NCBI RefSeq assembly: GCF_020085105.1
Contig: NC_058046.1
Coordinates: 18,058,175 to 18,122,174 of the forward strand
DNA length: 64,000 nt
Reading direction: 5' to 3'
DNA from: Siniperca chuatsi
Lineage: Eukaryota > Chordata > Actinopteri > Centrarchiformes > Sinipercidae
Positions 23,417 through 43,300 of this stretch are shown here, one piece after another (position 1 is the first letter of the stretch; every line of letters begins with the position of its first letter). The notes beneath the pieces are model-generated. The model ran no database searches. It was not told where the DNA came from and was given only the letters and a program-made list of their open reading frames with translations. Made by a program: the position numbers and the translations under genes.

Positions 23417-25735
23417 TTTCCTTCCTGGAGGCTGCTTGCTTTTCTCTACAGATCCTTTCAGCCTCACTTTCAGATGCAGATGTCAAAGACCTGATTTGCC
23501 AGTTAAGCCTGATCAAAGACTGCTGCCCTCCCCACTAGTGCACAGACTGGTCTGACTGCCCACATATAACTCTGCCTCCTTACTGTGCATGCATTGTGAT
23601 GCATGCCTGTGCTGCTGCAGGGGTATCAGCCATTGATAAAACTTATCAGTGTGACATTTATTGTACATCTTAAAAAAACTACTTTTCAGACTGCTGCACA
23701 CTGTAAACACTAAAACAGCTCCTACAGCATGTGTGTGTTACACGTCTTTCAGTGTGTGCAGCAGAGGGAGAAAGAGTGAAAGTGCAGTTGGTGCAGTAAA
23801 TCCCACTTTCGGGGCAGGATTAAAAGGTATACTGAGTCTTATAGAAATGAGCTCCCAAGATATTTCCATTCCTTATGCTCCCACTGTGGGAGGAACTGTG
23901 CCTCCCCTTTAAATAACTGCTGGGGCAAGGTCATTCACCTGAGATTCATTTCTATGGAAATAATGACAGCATTGACACAGGATGATGATCAGGATGCAGC
24001 ATCAACAACCCTTACTGGTTTCAGAATGGGTCCAAATGAAAAAGATAAAAGAGATTTCCACTGTGTCTCTACAGTGTGCTGACAGCTGACACGTGCACAT
24101 GTGCTCCACTGTCAGTATGTTTGTGTTGCTCTCTGCCTGTGTTCATGCACTTGTAAAAGCATGTTTGAGTGGAAGGCAGGGGTGGGCGGCGTGCACATGT
24201 ACAACGAGATGACTGATCAGGCTCTCCTACGGAGCAGGAAGGGCCGCCTTACATCACCGATACATCACTCAGATTACTAATTGAATTACAGGGGGACTCT
24301 CTTCTGCAGGGGCCAGAGAGAGCAGCAGCATCCAAAAGCCCAGATTAAGAGAGAGGCAAGAGACGTGAATGAATCATTCATAAGAAAAAATATCAAATCA
24401 TAGCCTGCCAAAATATTAATGTCAGCTGTTATTATGGTAGATTCAACCTGACTGTTAGAGCTAAACAGAGTGTTGGTTAAGCAAATGAACATGTTGAACA
24501 CAATCAAGACACAGCTTGATATGATACAAACTGATTTGTGTAATTTATTCTGTATCATTTCGCGATTTGTTGTGACATCCAAAGAACTGACAAAACATGT
24601 CCACATCAGGTCTAATCATCACAACATACAGCAGTATACCAAAGCTAGTGTATTAAGGACTAAGAGGAGCTGGTGGTGCCAATTCCCTCCCCGAAACGAA
24701 ATTTAACACAGAAGAGCTGCAGCACTGGAATGCAACTATACACTCCTGCCCTGGCAGTGGGTTCACAGACCCTGTGCACCACTAATGTTGGACATTTCCA
24801 TGCTTGTTCAGATTGGCTGGGGAGACCAGCCAACCATGGGGCTGGAGCGTAGCTATTTACTTAGTGTACTGCTATACATCTTCATGTACTTAACATTTAG
24901 GTTATTGTTGTTTTTGTCATATTTTACACTAAATTTGGTCCTAATGATGATACTTTCTTCATCTAGCACATTTGTTTAGAAGCTACAATGATGAACGTTT
25001 ATCCAAATTTTACTCTTCAAACTAACCTCTAAAATCTAAACCTCTAAATCACAAGTATGTTCACATATGTACAAAACATATGTTTTCTTTGTTTCTCATC
25101 TGAAGCCTGATTTTCAAACATTACTGGTGTACCATCAGCATCGGAGAACAATAGTAAGTTTGATTTTGTATAATCAGTACTCCTTAAATTAAAAGACCAG
25201 TCAATCAATTTGGTCACTGGTAATATAACAGTAAGAACCAGAATCAGAATTAACTGGTCTGAAATACATTGGCATTGCACCACACTAGATGTAAGTTATT
25301 ATTATTCTGTCGTGGTATTTCTACTCTTATTCTAAGATAAGTTTTATGTGCATTATTGGCATATCCACTGGTAAATAAAGCCTTCCTATCCTTTTAACTT
25401 TAAAGTAATAAACACTACTGCAGCTGCTTATTATCTCACATTACTTTAATAGTTTGTGAAAACCTGATGAGGAAAATCTCTCTATTAATCAGAAACTGAA
25501 ATTACAGATAGGTGTTTGATACTTTCAGTAACTAGAAATAAACAAATAAAACACAAACCTCTGTATAGCTTTCATGATAATTTAGTCAGAAATGTTATTC
25601 TTGTCACTGTCACACAAATAAAGCTACTTAAGTATTTCACAAGTAATGTCAGTATCTCATCACTCAAGTCTACAATCTGACAGGCCTGCATATGAAGTAC
25701 ATGAACGTGCAATGACACATTTGACAATAAGAAGT
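23417..25735. other. Intergenic, nothing recognised
   Basis: I saw no splice-consistent open frame, RNA gene or clear repeat on either strand. It lies downstream of the claudin gene and presumably holds its 3' UTR. Confidence 0.45.
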
Positions 25736-26392
25736 CTATAACACCTCTGTCTTCAGGTAGTGCTTTGTCCTGTGCTTCACCTGCGGGCTGTTTGGAACAC
25801 TTGGTGGCCTCTGGTCGAAGTCCCCCATGCACACAGCTACAAAGAAGAGAGTCCCTCCAATGACCAGAGCCAAACCTCCAAACCATCCAGAGAACATCGC
25901 CTCTCCATACTCCCACCGTGGCATCACATCAGGAAAACCCTCGTCCCAGAAGTCCACCACTGTTGTGTAGGCCACAAAAGAGACAGGAGCCAGAGTGGTG
26001 AGCCCCGACACCCAGGACAGCACCCCGCTGAGGATGAGCAACCGTCTCTTCAGGCCAGGCTGCCGCACACACATCTCGACCCCCTCCAGTCCTGGGAAGG
26101 CAGCCAGCAGAGCTAAACCTCCAGTGCCTATAGACACCGACATGAGCACCCTGGAGATCTGCAGGTCCATCGGCAGTCCCAGGATGGACTCGTAAGCCTT
26201 ACACTGAACCCCCACCTCCTCGGTGTAGAGGCAAGTGTGCCATAATCCAGAGTACCAGTTCTCCACTTCGTTCAGGTCAGAGTTCATCGTCTTCCACAGT
26301 GGAAGGAAGGTGGTGATCAGAGAAGTGACCAAACCCCCAAACGTCACAAAGAGTGCAGTCCTTTGCATAATTGTAGTTGTTAGAAAAACCAT
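25736..26392 (-). CDS. Claudin of the CLDN22/24/25 type
   Basis: A single uninterrupted frame of 218 residues, counted from the first true ATG (26392); an in-frame GTG lies 15 nt further upstream. Four hydrophobic segments and the claudin signature W-GLW-C-C are present in the first extracellular loop (WYSGLWHTC ... VQC), followed by LPMDLQISRVLM, the usual junction into TM2. The second loop reads DFWDEGFPDVMPRWEYG, which closely matches the DFWD-PRWEFG loop of mammalian CLDN22/24/25. The C-terminal tail is short and ends in TEVL, a possible PDZ-binding end. Claudins polymerise in tight junctions and set paracellular permeability. An intronless coding region is usual for this subgroup. The exact fish paralogue number cannot be settled by eye. 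Confidence 0.9.
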   Translation of the reverse strand: MVFLTTTIMQRTALFVTFGGLVTSLITTFLPLWKTMNSDLNEVENWYSGLWHTCLYTEEVGVQCKAYESILGLPMDLQISRVLMSVSIGTGGLALLAAFPGLEGVEMCVRQPGLKRRLLILSGVLSWVSGLTTLAPVSFVAYTTVVDFWDEGFPDVMPRWEYGEAMFSGWFGGLALVIGGTLFFVAVCMGDFDQRPPSVPNSPQVKHRTKHYLKTEVL

Positions 26393-28914
26393 CTTCTGCC
26401 TCTCCACATACGCACTCTGTGCTGAGATTCCTGTGCAGGTCTATGTAACAGGTTGGGAGATCCGGAGTGGCTCTGTAGCCCGTCCCACCTGCTGAGGTAG
26501 CATGACCAACCCGGCCAACCCACTTATTCAGCCTCCTTAATAAAATGCACCTGATAAGTAGGAGATAATCAAGGACTGTGGCATGACAACAGACATACTG
26601 TTTTGTTTCAGTGTTCAATATCATCACAGTGAACAATGAACTCTGTTTATAGATGAAACCAGATATGTCCAGTGGGATTCTAGGCTGTGTGTGTGCACAA
26701 GTGTACTTAAATGAATGAAACATGAGCAAGCATGGGGGGGGGGGGTATACACACAAAAAGAAGAATTAAAAGCTACCCCAGGCATGACTATAATGACCTG
26801 TTTCTGCGTAGCTGTGAAATTCAGTCCATCTTTTAAAGTTGGAATGATTTCAGATTAATTGTTTCACTGATGTCACTGATGAGATGTGGGCATTATTTCA
26901 GTTAAGACATTTACACTCAGGAAATTTGATTTGCCAGGTGTCTCAGATATCTGGACTATGAATAGCACTTTGTACTCACTGCAACAGTACTTACAACAGA
27001 GTCCAAAAGAGTCCAACACTGTGAATTCCACTAAGAGTCTTTACAGATCTTGCAGTACAACTGGCAGCTAATTCAATCTAACTTTTTTTTCTCAATCCCA
27101 TGAACAAAATGTACTATATAACTTCAAAATAAAACGGCCAAAAAGCCTCAATCATTCCCAAAATGCAACATTTTCTTACAGTCTGTCCATTTTATTCAAG
27201 TCATACTTAATGTAGTTTGAATGTGTTTGGGGTTAGGGTTGGCCTGGCTGTCTTGACTACTGTAAAAGAACTTGTAACTTGTAAGATGATTTATACAATA
27301 CAATGAGCCTATTACATTTTCACTGAGTAAATTAAAATCTTTGCAAGTGCAAAACCTAGCAGAACTGAAGTAATTCACCCTCTCAAACCAAGGAGACTTT
27401 GTCTGACCTTATCATCCATAGATCTGTGCAAACTGAAACCCCTGAAGGACAAGGCTAATTTGACGAAAGGTCAAGGATTACGCTTCAGTTTTTTCAGTGT
27501 GTAGGTTACAATGGCTTTAGTTTATGGCAAGGATCTGTGTAAGAATTTCACATTTGTGCTGGTATTCAATATAAGAATATTTGTGAATACTGCTGTAATT
27601 ATAGACTTTCGGAAGAAACCCTATCAGTTCTGACTTTTAAAACATATATCTTTAAGATGCTTACTTTGAGACATGCAGTTTTAAATCCAAGCTATCATAA
27701 ATATCACAAAGCAGGGATGATGGCTTGACTACTGAGCGGGCCAAGTGGGGATGGCCACAGTACTGTAGTTTAGACGCAAGGTATCTGCTCTTTGCGTGGG
27801 TGAAAGTAGGATTAAAGGCAGCTTAAAGGTAAGTTAGGTGTCACCTGTCAGAGTGTTCAGTAGATTTATGACGGCACAGCCTGCTACCCACTGCAGGGCC
27901 TAAACATCTTTTAACATGAATACTGGGCCTCCATAGGAATCCTCACCCAACTTTAGGCACATTTGACTGTTTACTGATAACTGCTAAAGGATGGTTGTGC
28001 AAAAACTTTAATTACATATTAAGGCAGTTTACTCAAAACAGACAAAGAGGCACATTGGGAGCTCGAAGAAAATGAGAGACTGGTGCATGAGAAATGCAGA
28101 TTCTGCATTTCACAAGAGGTACAAGAGACTCAGTACAACATGACTAATTTTGTATGAGATTTATTAAGGCTTTTCATACATGAAACCCGTGTGGGTAAAT
28201 ATTTAATAACAGCATACTGATGTCACTAAATACACATTGCTATATTGTATGAATAAAGACATCTTGTCTGTTAGTAATGGTAAGAGGTGATTGGCACACA
28301 TCTTTTGTAATGCTAATGACAATAGCAGTAAACAAAACAAATAGCTTTGAGACAGACATACATTCTAATTATTTTCATATAATGACCTTGATTCCTTACA
28401 ACATATAATCCAGGCTTGCTAACGGTGTCAGAGCTGAGAATAATACAAGTGATAAATACAGATTTATAGATAAATATTCCATTTTATAGTATATTTTGAT
28501 TAAGTATCTGAGCAGATAACTTAAAACAAGACAGCTGAGGGCAACACTTCTATAGTGTCACAAGTATGAATTATTACAGTCCACTGCATATCTATTAAAA
28601 AAATGCAGCAGCAATAATGAGCAGAATAAAACCTTGCAGACGTTTTCTTCTCTGTAATCAAAATAAATAAATTACTAAACACAAAAGGGAATTTTTAGAC
28701 CTTTTAACAATTGTAACTGAGCTAGAATCTGGTTTCAAGAACAATTGTATACTGAATGGATAAAAAGGCATCTACCGTATGGGGGTCGAAACATGCGAGG
28801 TCCAACATAAAGGAAAGTACTGCGTGTTGGGAGGAGGGAATGACTAAGAAGTAGGTGGAGCAGAGATGTATGGCTTCTGTGAGAGGAGAAAAGAGCCCTG
28901 CTCTTGGCGTCATC
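26393..28914. other. Intergenic between claudin and lztr1
   Basis: Contains a G homopolymer at about 26736-26745. Nothing coding was recognised. The right end should include the lztr1 3' UTR; an AATAAA on the minus strand (28160-28165) could serve as its polyadenylation signal. Confidence 0.4.
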
Positions 28915-37246
<8,332 letters not shown>

Positions 37247-37288
37247 TCAAGGCCACTCATCTGCGGGGACGTCCACAGAAAACGCCAT
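37247..37288 (-). promoter_or_regulatory. In-frame uORF in the lztr1 leader
   Basis: A 13-codon frame (MAFSVDVPADEWP, then TGA) starts at 37288 in a strong initiation context (A at -3, G at +4). Its stop is separated from the main ATG by one codon and it is in the same frame. The main ATG has a weaker context (G at -3, A at +4). The uORF could limit translation of lztr1 or rely on reinitiation. Confidence 0.6.
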
Positions 37289-37312
37289 CGTTAATGTCAG
37301 TCCTCCAGCGTG

Positions 37313-37640
37313 AGAGCTAACGTGTCTGGCACTGGTACTGCCCGTGTAGATAAAACTAAAGTCTGCTGTATTTACGTTAAAGGATAATGGTCTTCCAGCT
37401 AACAGTTAGCAACTAGCGATGCTAAAAACTAACATTAGCCGCATAGCTAACTCTAGCCCTGCTAGCTAGCCTTCTGCTACTGCTAAGCTGCAAAACAAGC
37501 AACAGCTAACAGTTACAGCGAATAAAAAGTTAACGTTACACTAAAATATCTGCTTTATCCGATTCAATACTTCAGCTAGTGTATATACTAAGTGAATGAG
37601 TTCGCAGCAAGGAATTAGCCACAAAAACTAACGTTAAACT
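37313..37640. promoter_or_regulatory. GCTAAC/GTTAGC motif cluster at the lztr1 5' end
   Basis: The presumed lztr1 promoter contains repeated half-sites: GCTAACAGTTAGC (37398-37410), CTAACATTAGC (37429-37439), GCTAACTCTAGC (37446-37457), GCTAGCTAGC (37461-37470), further GCTAAC near 37504, and TAACGTTA near 37530 and 37629. The same word occurs at the pes1 promoter. Confidence 0.5.
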
Positions 37641-38752
37641 AACAAGAGTGCTGTCATTAAAGAGCACAGTCGGACAACCGCGCCCCCAAGTGGGAGTGAG
37701 TACTTCATTTCCTGTAAGATAAAAAAATAAAAAAAGGTACTAAAGGACATTTAACCACAAATGTATTTAACCCTCATAGGCTTTAATCACAGTGTATCTT
37801 CTAAGTATAATAGTTTTTAATGTTACAAATGTCGGTAAGGCATTAAAAGGTCAGAAAGTTCCCATTTTCCAATAAGCCACCAGGTCACCAGTTATAGGCT
37901 AAATGTTGATAAAAGTTTCTCATTTTCTAATGAACTAGTCTGTCAGACAAACTAGAATAATCTGAAAATCTACATGTGAGTCACTAACAAAGTTTTTTTT
38001 TTTTTTTTACAATAATCTATCGAGTCTGCAGTTGTAAATTTTTATACTCTATTAGTTAATACATGGCTTTTGGTCCAGTGCTCTGCAGCTCCATATAGCC
38101 AGAGGGATTTTAAAAGTAATTCTTAATAATGGCTTATAACTGCTCTGTGTTTATTTAGCACTGATAAAGGCATTAGTAATAAAGTAACTAATAAACCCGT
38201 TATAAATGGTGTTTTATTAGAAAGTGGTACTGAATGTACTTTTCTGTATTTGGCATTTATAATGTATCTTCTGATCAGTTTAGTCATCCAGGGACATAAA
38301 TGAAGCATACCATTTGTATGAGTGTTTGTGTGTGTGTACATGTTTGACGTATATCTAGACTGTTTTCACATTCATCTGCTGAAAGTGGAAAGTTTCTTTG
38401 TGCTTACTGAAAATCTGATTTTAAGGGGTGGACCTACGAGCATGATTTGTGACATCACAAGTCATTTGGAAGTCAATCCTGGTCCAATTTGCAACTTATA
38501 CAAGTGTGATGTAGAAACTTGAGGGGGATCTTTAACGTTCTGACTCCCTCTCCAAGCACACAAACAACCAATGTTTTTACTGAGCTCACTAAAGCTCATG
38601 TCAGACAAATAGCCAATAAACCAAAACAAAATAATGTCATCTCACACTGCAGCCATTGTATTTTCTCAAATTTTTGTTTCCTTAATCTTACTATTATTTC
38701 TTTAATTTTCATGAACCATCTACATGAAAATCAATGGCATGGAATGTCAATA

Positions 38753-38979
38753 CCTCATTCATAGCAGACATTTTGACATGTATTGATAAGAACAGCACAG
38801 GTGTAGCTAATAACATATTAATGTCTGCATGCAATTTACTGCTCCAATTCTAAACCCTGTTACTGTACATGCTGGACTGACTTCATAGGAAATATATTGA
38901 ACTCAGCCACCATTAACGTTATTGGTGCCACCTGTGTTATTCCCGCTATGACAAGTTAAAATGTCTGCTGTGAAAAAGG
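38753..38979. mobile_element. Palindromic MITE, copy A
   Basis: The ends are inverted: AGCAGACATTTTGACATG at the left (38764-38781), and at the right a stretch whose reverse complement begins CCTTTTTCACAGCAGACATT. A subterminal pair GCACAGGTGT / CACCTGTG is also inverted. It has no coding content. Confidence 0.65.
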
Positions 38980-39047
38980 TCTAACAAACTAAACAAAACT
39001 GCAGTGAAGATGCACACATATTTATATGAGGCACCATTTGTATAGGC

Positions 39048-39235
39048 CCTTTTTCACAGAAGACATTTTGACGTGTCACAGTAGGAAAAGTACATGTGTA
39101 AATAATAGAATTAATGATGAAAATCAGGGAGGATTTAATGATGACTGATACACTGTAATGGCTTACTGGGTCACTTGAATAGAGCAGAGTCATCATTAAT
39201 GTTATGAGTAACACCTGTGCCTTTTCTACTATGAC
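39048..39235. mobile_element. Palindromic MITE, copy B, right end incomplete
   Basis: It starts CCTTTTTCACAGAAGACATT, then GACGTGTCACAGTAGGAAAA, and carries the inverted subterminal ACACCTGTGC near 39211. The outer right terminus seen in copies A and C is missing. Confidence 0.6.
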
Positions 39236-40565
39236 TACCTACTATCATTGTTGGTATATGGCCTTCTACTGCACACACCTTCTTGGTATTTATATGAATG
39301 ACTTGGCTCAATCAAGCAGGCCACATAATGCTAAAGATAACACTGAAATCCAATTTGTCTCTTAAAATTATACGATTCTTTTAAAGTTGCTCAATGAACA
39401 GACCCACCTGTCTGTGAAAGTGTACAGGATCAAACTTGGACTTTGTTATAACTGTGTGTGTATATATATTATCCTAGTATCAACACAGTGTTTTATTGTT
39501 GTGATTATACATTTCATAAGAAATACTCACCCCTCCTTGGACCTTTTCATGTTTTATTTTTAAATAATTAATAAATGGGTCAGCAGGTCCTCGCTAATCC
39601 GTCTTTGCCACTTTGGTGTATTACCTGCGGATGCGTCGTGTATTACCTGCGTCCCAGAATAATTTTAACAATCCTCTTATATTTGTTCATTCCCAGTGGC
39701 CCCTGCCAACACTGGTTTACTTACTCAAGAACTGCTGGTTTATATCATGATCCATAATTTTAATATGAGATATTTTTTCAACTTATTCAAAGATGTTGGG
39801 ATGTCATATACATTCATACACAATAAACCAGGACCAATTTTGATACTTATTACACATAAAGTAATAAGGATGAAATAAACAGTCACAGATCGAGAGGCAG
39901 ATGTCAATTTTATGAATCCGACAGAACATTTAATACATGCAATATTAATTACATGTAATTTTCACTTTATTTTGAGAACAAAAAGATTATCATACATTGC
40001 CAGGAAAAATGGGGAGGTGTATGGAGGACAAAATCAGTAAATTACAGATACTGTAAATGAATCAATAACTGAATATTGAAATACAAAACACGATAAAGTA
40101 TTAAATCATAGAAATACAGAATAAATAAATATATGTATGAATGGACATTAAATTAAGAAATAAATGAGGACAAACATATACGTATTCCTCAATTTAATTT
40201 CCTTTATTTCTGCAGGCTATGCTGTGTAACACATGTAGGTGGTCTTTAACACTGTTTCTAGATAGGATTTACCTTACTTGGCTGACAATAAAAAAATGTT
40301 TGGCTCATAATACACAAAGTCCCACCACATCATCAATGTGCCTGCCAAAACACCTGGCAAGGGTGAATCCTATTAGGATTAACATTGTGATATCAGGAGA
40401 AAGAGGAGAATTGGCTACAACTGCAAAGTGCCCTGGAGAAGCAAAAATATATAATATATCACATGCTATAAAAACTGACAAAGAAAGGAAATTATTTTTA
40501 TTCTTGATTGCATAGTGCTGTAATCACTTTTTAATTACTTGCTTTTTTGCATATTATTTATTAGA

Positions 40566-40754
40566 CCTTTTTCATGACAGACATTTTGACATGTCACTGC
40601 AGGAAAAGCAGATAATGATTGCTACATGTGATTTAGACGTAGCCGCTCTGGGGCCCTGGACCGGTGCGATTGTTAATGTTATTAGTTGCACCTGTGCTGC
40701 ACCTGTGCTGTCCCTGTTACAACAAGTGAAAATGTCTGCCATTAATTAGAAAGG
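40566..40754. mobile_element. Palindromic MITE, copy C
   Basis: It starts CCTTTTTCATGACAGACATT and ends with AAAATGTCTGCCATTAATTA then GAAAGG, again an inverted pair. The subterminal CACCTGTGCTG occurs twice in tandem near 40690-40710. Confidence 0.65.
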
Positions 40755-41310
40755 CTCAGCTATTTATTGAATGATGGCTAATTTTGTCCTCCACAGACAG
40801 TAAAGTGGGATGTAATACTTACATTCACTGTCTTCACATCTGTATTTTAGCCCTTAGTGGGGTTTCATCTGGACATCAAAGAGTTTGACAATATTTAGCT
40901 TAAAGTGAAGTACCATTCTTTCCGTGTCTTCAAACTACCTTAAAAACTGTGCAGGGATGGCAACACTTTTGTCTTTATTCCATTACAGGGCTTATAAAAT
41001 TAGTCCTGAACTCCATTACAATGTTTTGAAAATTGACTCACAGACATAGAGAACAATATTAGGCCTCAACTGCGTGCAGTAAACTGGTTCAGTATTTGTA
41101 GATTGTGAGGTCTACAAAAAAAAAATTCTCAAGCACCCATCAAATACATTACAGCACACAATCATATGAAATGCAAACAAGTCAGTGTGGATACATTTCA
41201 ACAAAATGAGATTGAAATGTGACAGAAACCTTCAACCTTTCACTCTATCAGCCACACAGTCAGATTCCTCTTCTTTTAATACAGTTGAATTGGCCCCTCT
41301 TCTCACATAG

Positions 41311-42856
41311 TCACCAGTTAATAATATCTCGGACATGGCCCCACAGCTTGGTGATCCACAGGTTAACTCCAAGCTCTGTTAAGTACTGAAGTTCTGGCAT
41401 CAACATCTTACGGCACAACTTCCGATGCGCCTTGTCCACATTCTTCTTCAGGTTATAGCCCATGATGGATTTCTCTCCAATGGGCTGCCAGGGCTGCATG
41501 GCTGTCTCTTGGATACTGCCAGCTTCTACAGCACGACCCCCCTCAATGCAAATGGATGCCATCTCCGCGTTCCGTCTCCTGAGCTCTGCCACGTCCTCAG
41601 CCATCCGCCGACGTCCATATGCATCTATTTTCTTCCAGAAAGTCTGGTTGAAATGCTGGTATAGCTTCCAGTCAATAGCGTTCCACTCAAGAGCCCTGGC
41701 CCTCAGCTCAGGGGTCAGTTTAGACACAGTGGATCCCTTGCGGGCGTTGAGCTTGAAGAAGAGCAAGTCATCCATCTCCCAGCAGAGGGCATCCTTGAGC
41801 AGGATGAGTGATTCCTCAAAGTATTCCACCAACATGACCAGCTGAAAACGGTCAATGATGAATTTGATCCCCTCTTCTACCTGCGGATCATCCAGCTCCA
41901 GAGTGTTATCCTGCCCAAAGTCGAAGAACAGCAGATTCTTGAGGTAGAAAGAGTTGAATCCCTCTGGATCAAAGTAGTAATGGGGGTCACGTAGAAACTC
42001 TGACAGCTTGTCATCACCTGGTATCTTCCAGGTAAAAGGCACCAGCCGGCCAAAGTAGTGGAAGGATGACTCAAAAAGCTCTGCAGGGTCTCGCAGAATA
42101 GTGATGTAGGAAGTGTCCGTGGGTAGCAATTTAGCCACCTCGGGTGCATTGAAGCGCATGTGATTACAGATAACATTGAAGCACATTCCAGGTCTGTAGT
42201 CTTTAACCTGGGAGCGCTGGAAAAGATACGGATAGAAGAAGTCATTTCTGCTGTCAGGGAAGGCAAATTTGAGGCGGTGCTTCTCTCCAAAGCGGAAAAG
42301 GATGTTGAGGAAGGTGCTGCTGGCTGTTTTGTGGGTCTTCATGAACATGATATCCACTTTAGGGGTGCAGGTCTGGCCAGTGGTTTGTTGCGAGCTGTTT
42401 GTGGGTGGTTTGGGGTGGAGCTGGGATGGACGGTGGGCACAGGAGTAAGGCACTGGAACCCTACAGAGAGGAAAACAAGGAAAACAATCAAATTATAAAT
42501 GTGCTGATATAATGCTGATCAAAATTTGCTTTCAGTTCAGTCGCACACAAAATAAAGAAAAGCATTTGAGAACCTGGAAACCACCAATAAAAAGTTTGGC
42601 ATTTTTGCTTGAAAAATTACGTAAATAATTATTTTTCTGTCAATCAAATGCGGAAGACATCTGATTTACTGTATGCATTATATTATGTTTTCTACAGAAA
42701 GCATGTACACCAGTGTGATGAGTCTTACTCGGGTAGACTGAAATGGATCTGTGGAGTGGAGAGGCAGTAAAGCAGGATCATGCAGCTGGTCAGGAGGGTA
42801 CCCAGGACCAGGCCTTTGCACATGGACCTCCACTGCCTCCCTTGCTTGCCAGTCAT
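41311..42856 (-). CDS. gal3st1: Galactosylceramide sulfotransferase (galactose-3-O-sulfotransferase 1)
   Basis: Two coding exons, 42729-42856 and 41311-42460, give 425 residues (human GAL3ST1 is 423). The first exon encodes a short cytosolic tail and one membrane segment (GLVLGTLLTSCMILLYCL), so this is a type II Golgi protein. The PAPS-binding loop MKTHKTASST (about residues 83-92) and the 3'-phosphate-binding stretch ILRDPAELFESSFHYFG are intact, as is the FKLNAR / QPWQP / YNLKK series typical of the family. The enzyme transfers sulfate from PAPS to the 3-OH of galactose in galactosylceramide to make sulfatide, a major myelin and kidney lipid. The start at 42856 was chosen because the residues align with the human membrane segment. 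An in-frame GTG inside exon 2 is not the start. Non-coding leader exons may lie further right, where a donor-like site ends at 45281. Confidence 0.96.
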
Positions 42857-43176
42857 GGTCCAGCAGAATCAAGGATTACCTTAAAAGCACAGAACATCAT
42901 CTTCATTATCATCATTATCATATCCATCCTCATCATCATGCTAAGCATCTTCTACCAGCAGCTGACCAGACATGTTTTTGTTATTCTAAAGATACAAGAA
43001 AACCAAGACCTCTATGTTTTATATTGGGACAGTTTCTGGAAGGTTCTCTGCTATTAATGGATACGCTTTGTGGACACAATGACAACACTTTGAATGATTT
43101 ATTTAGATGGTTACTCTGAGATAAATTAAAGTATAAAGTGACTCTATAGATTACAATCTTTGTTCTCTGGTTTCTA

Positions 43177-43300
43177 CTGGAGTGGACGCAATAACATGAA
43201 CACCTATACAATATAAAGCCATCTAAAGCAATAGTCTAAAATTGTAATGAACACAGTACAACCTTATCATGTTTGAGTTTTATGAAACTGTAAATAATAA
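43177..43300. mobile_element. Tc1-like MITE fragment, related to the element at 17991
   Basis: After a TA dinucleotide (43175-43176) the text CTGGAGTGGACGCAATAACA, then TGAACACC, parallels the left end of the 17991-18141 element. The right end was not identified, so the limit is approximate. Confidence 0.45.

Larger units (their letters stand above)
37644..41310. other. Intergenic between lztr1 and gal3st1
   Basis: Contains three copies of one palindromic MITE (listed separately) and a T-homopolymer (about 37991-38008). Short open frames are not supported as genes. The right end should hold the gal3st1 3' UTR. Confidence 0.5.
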
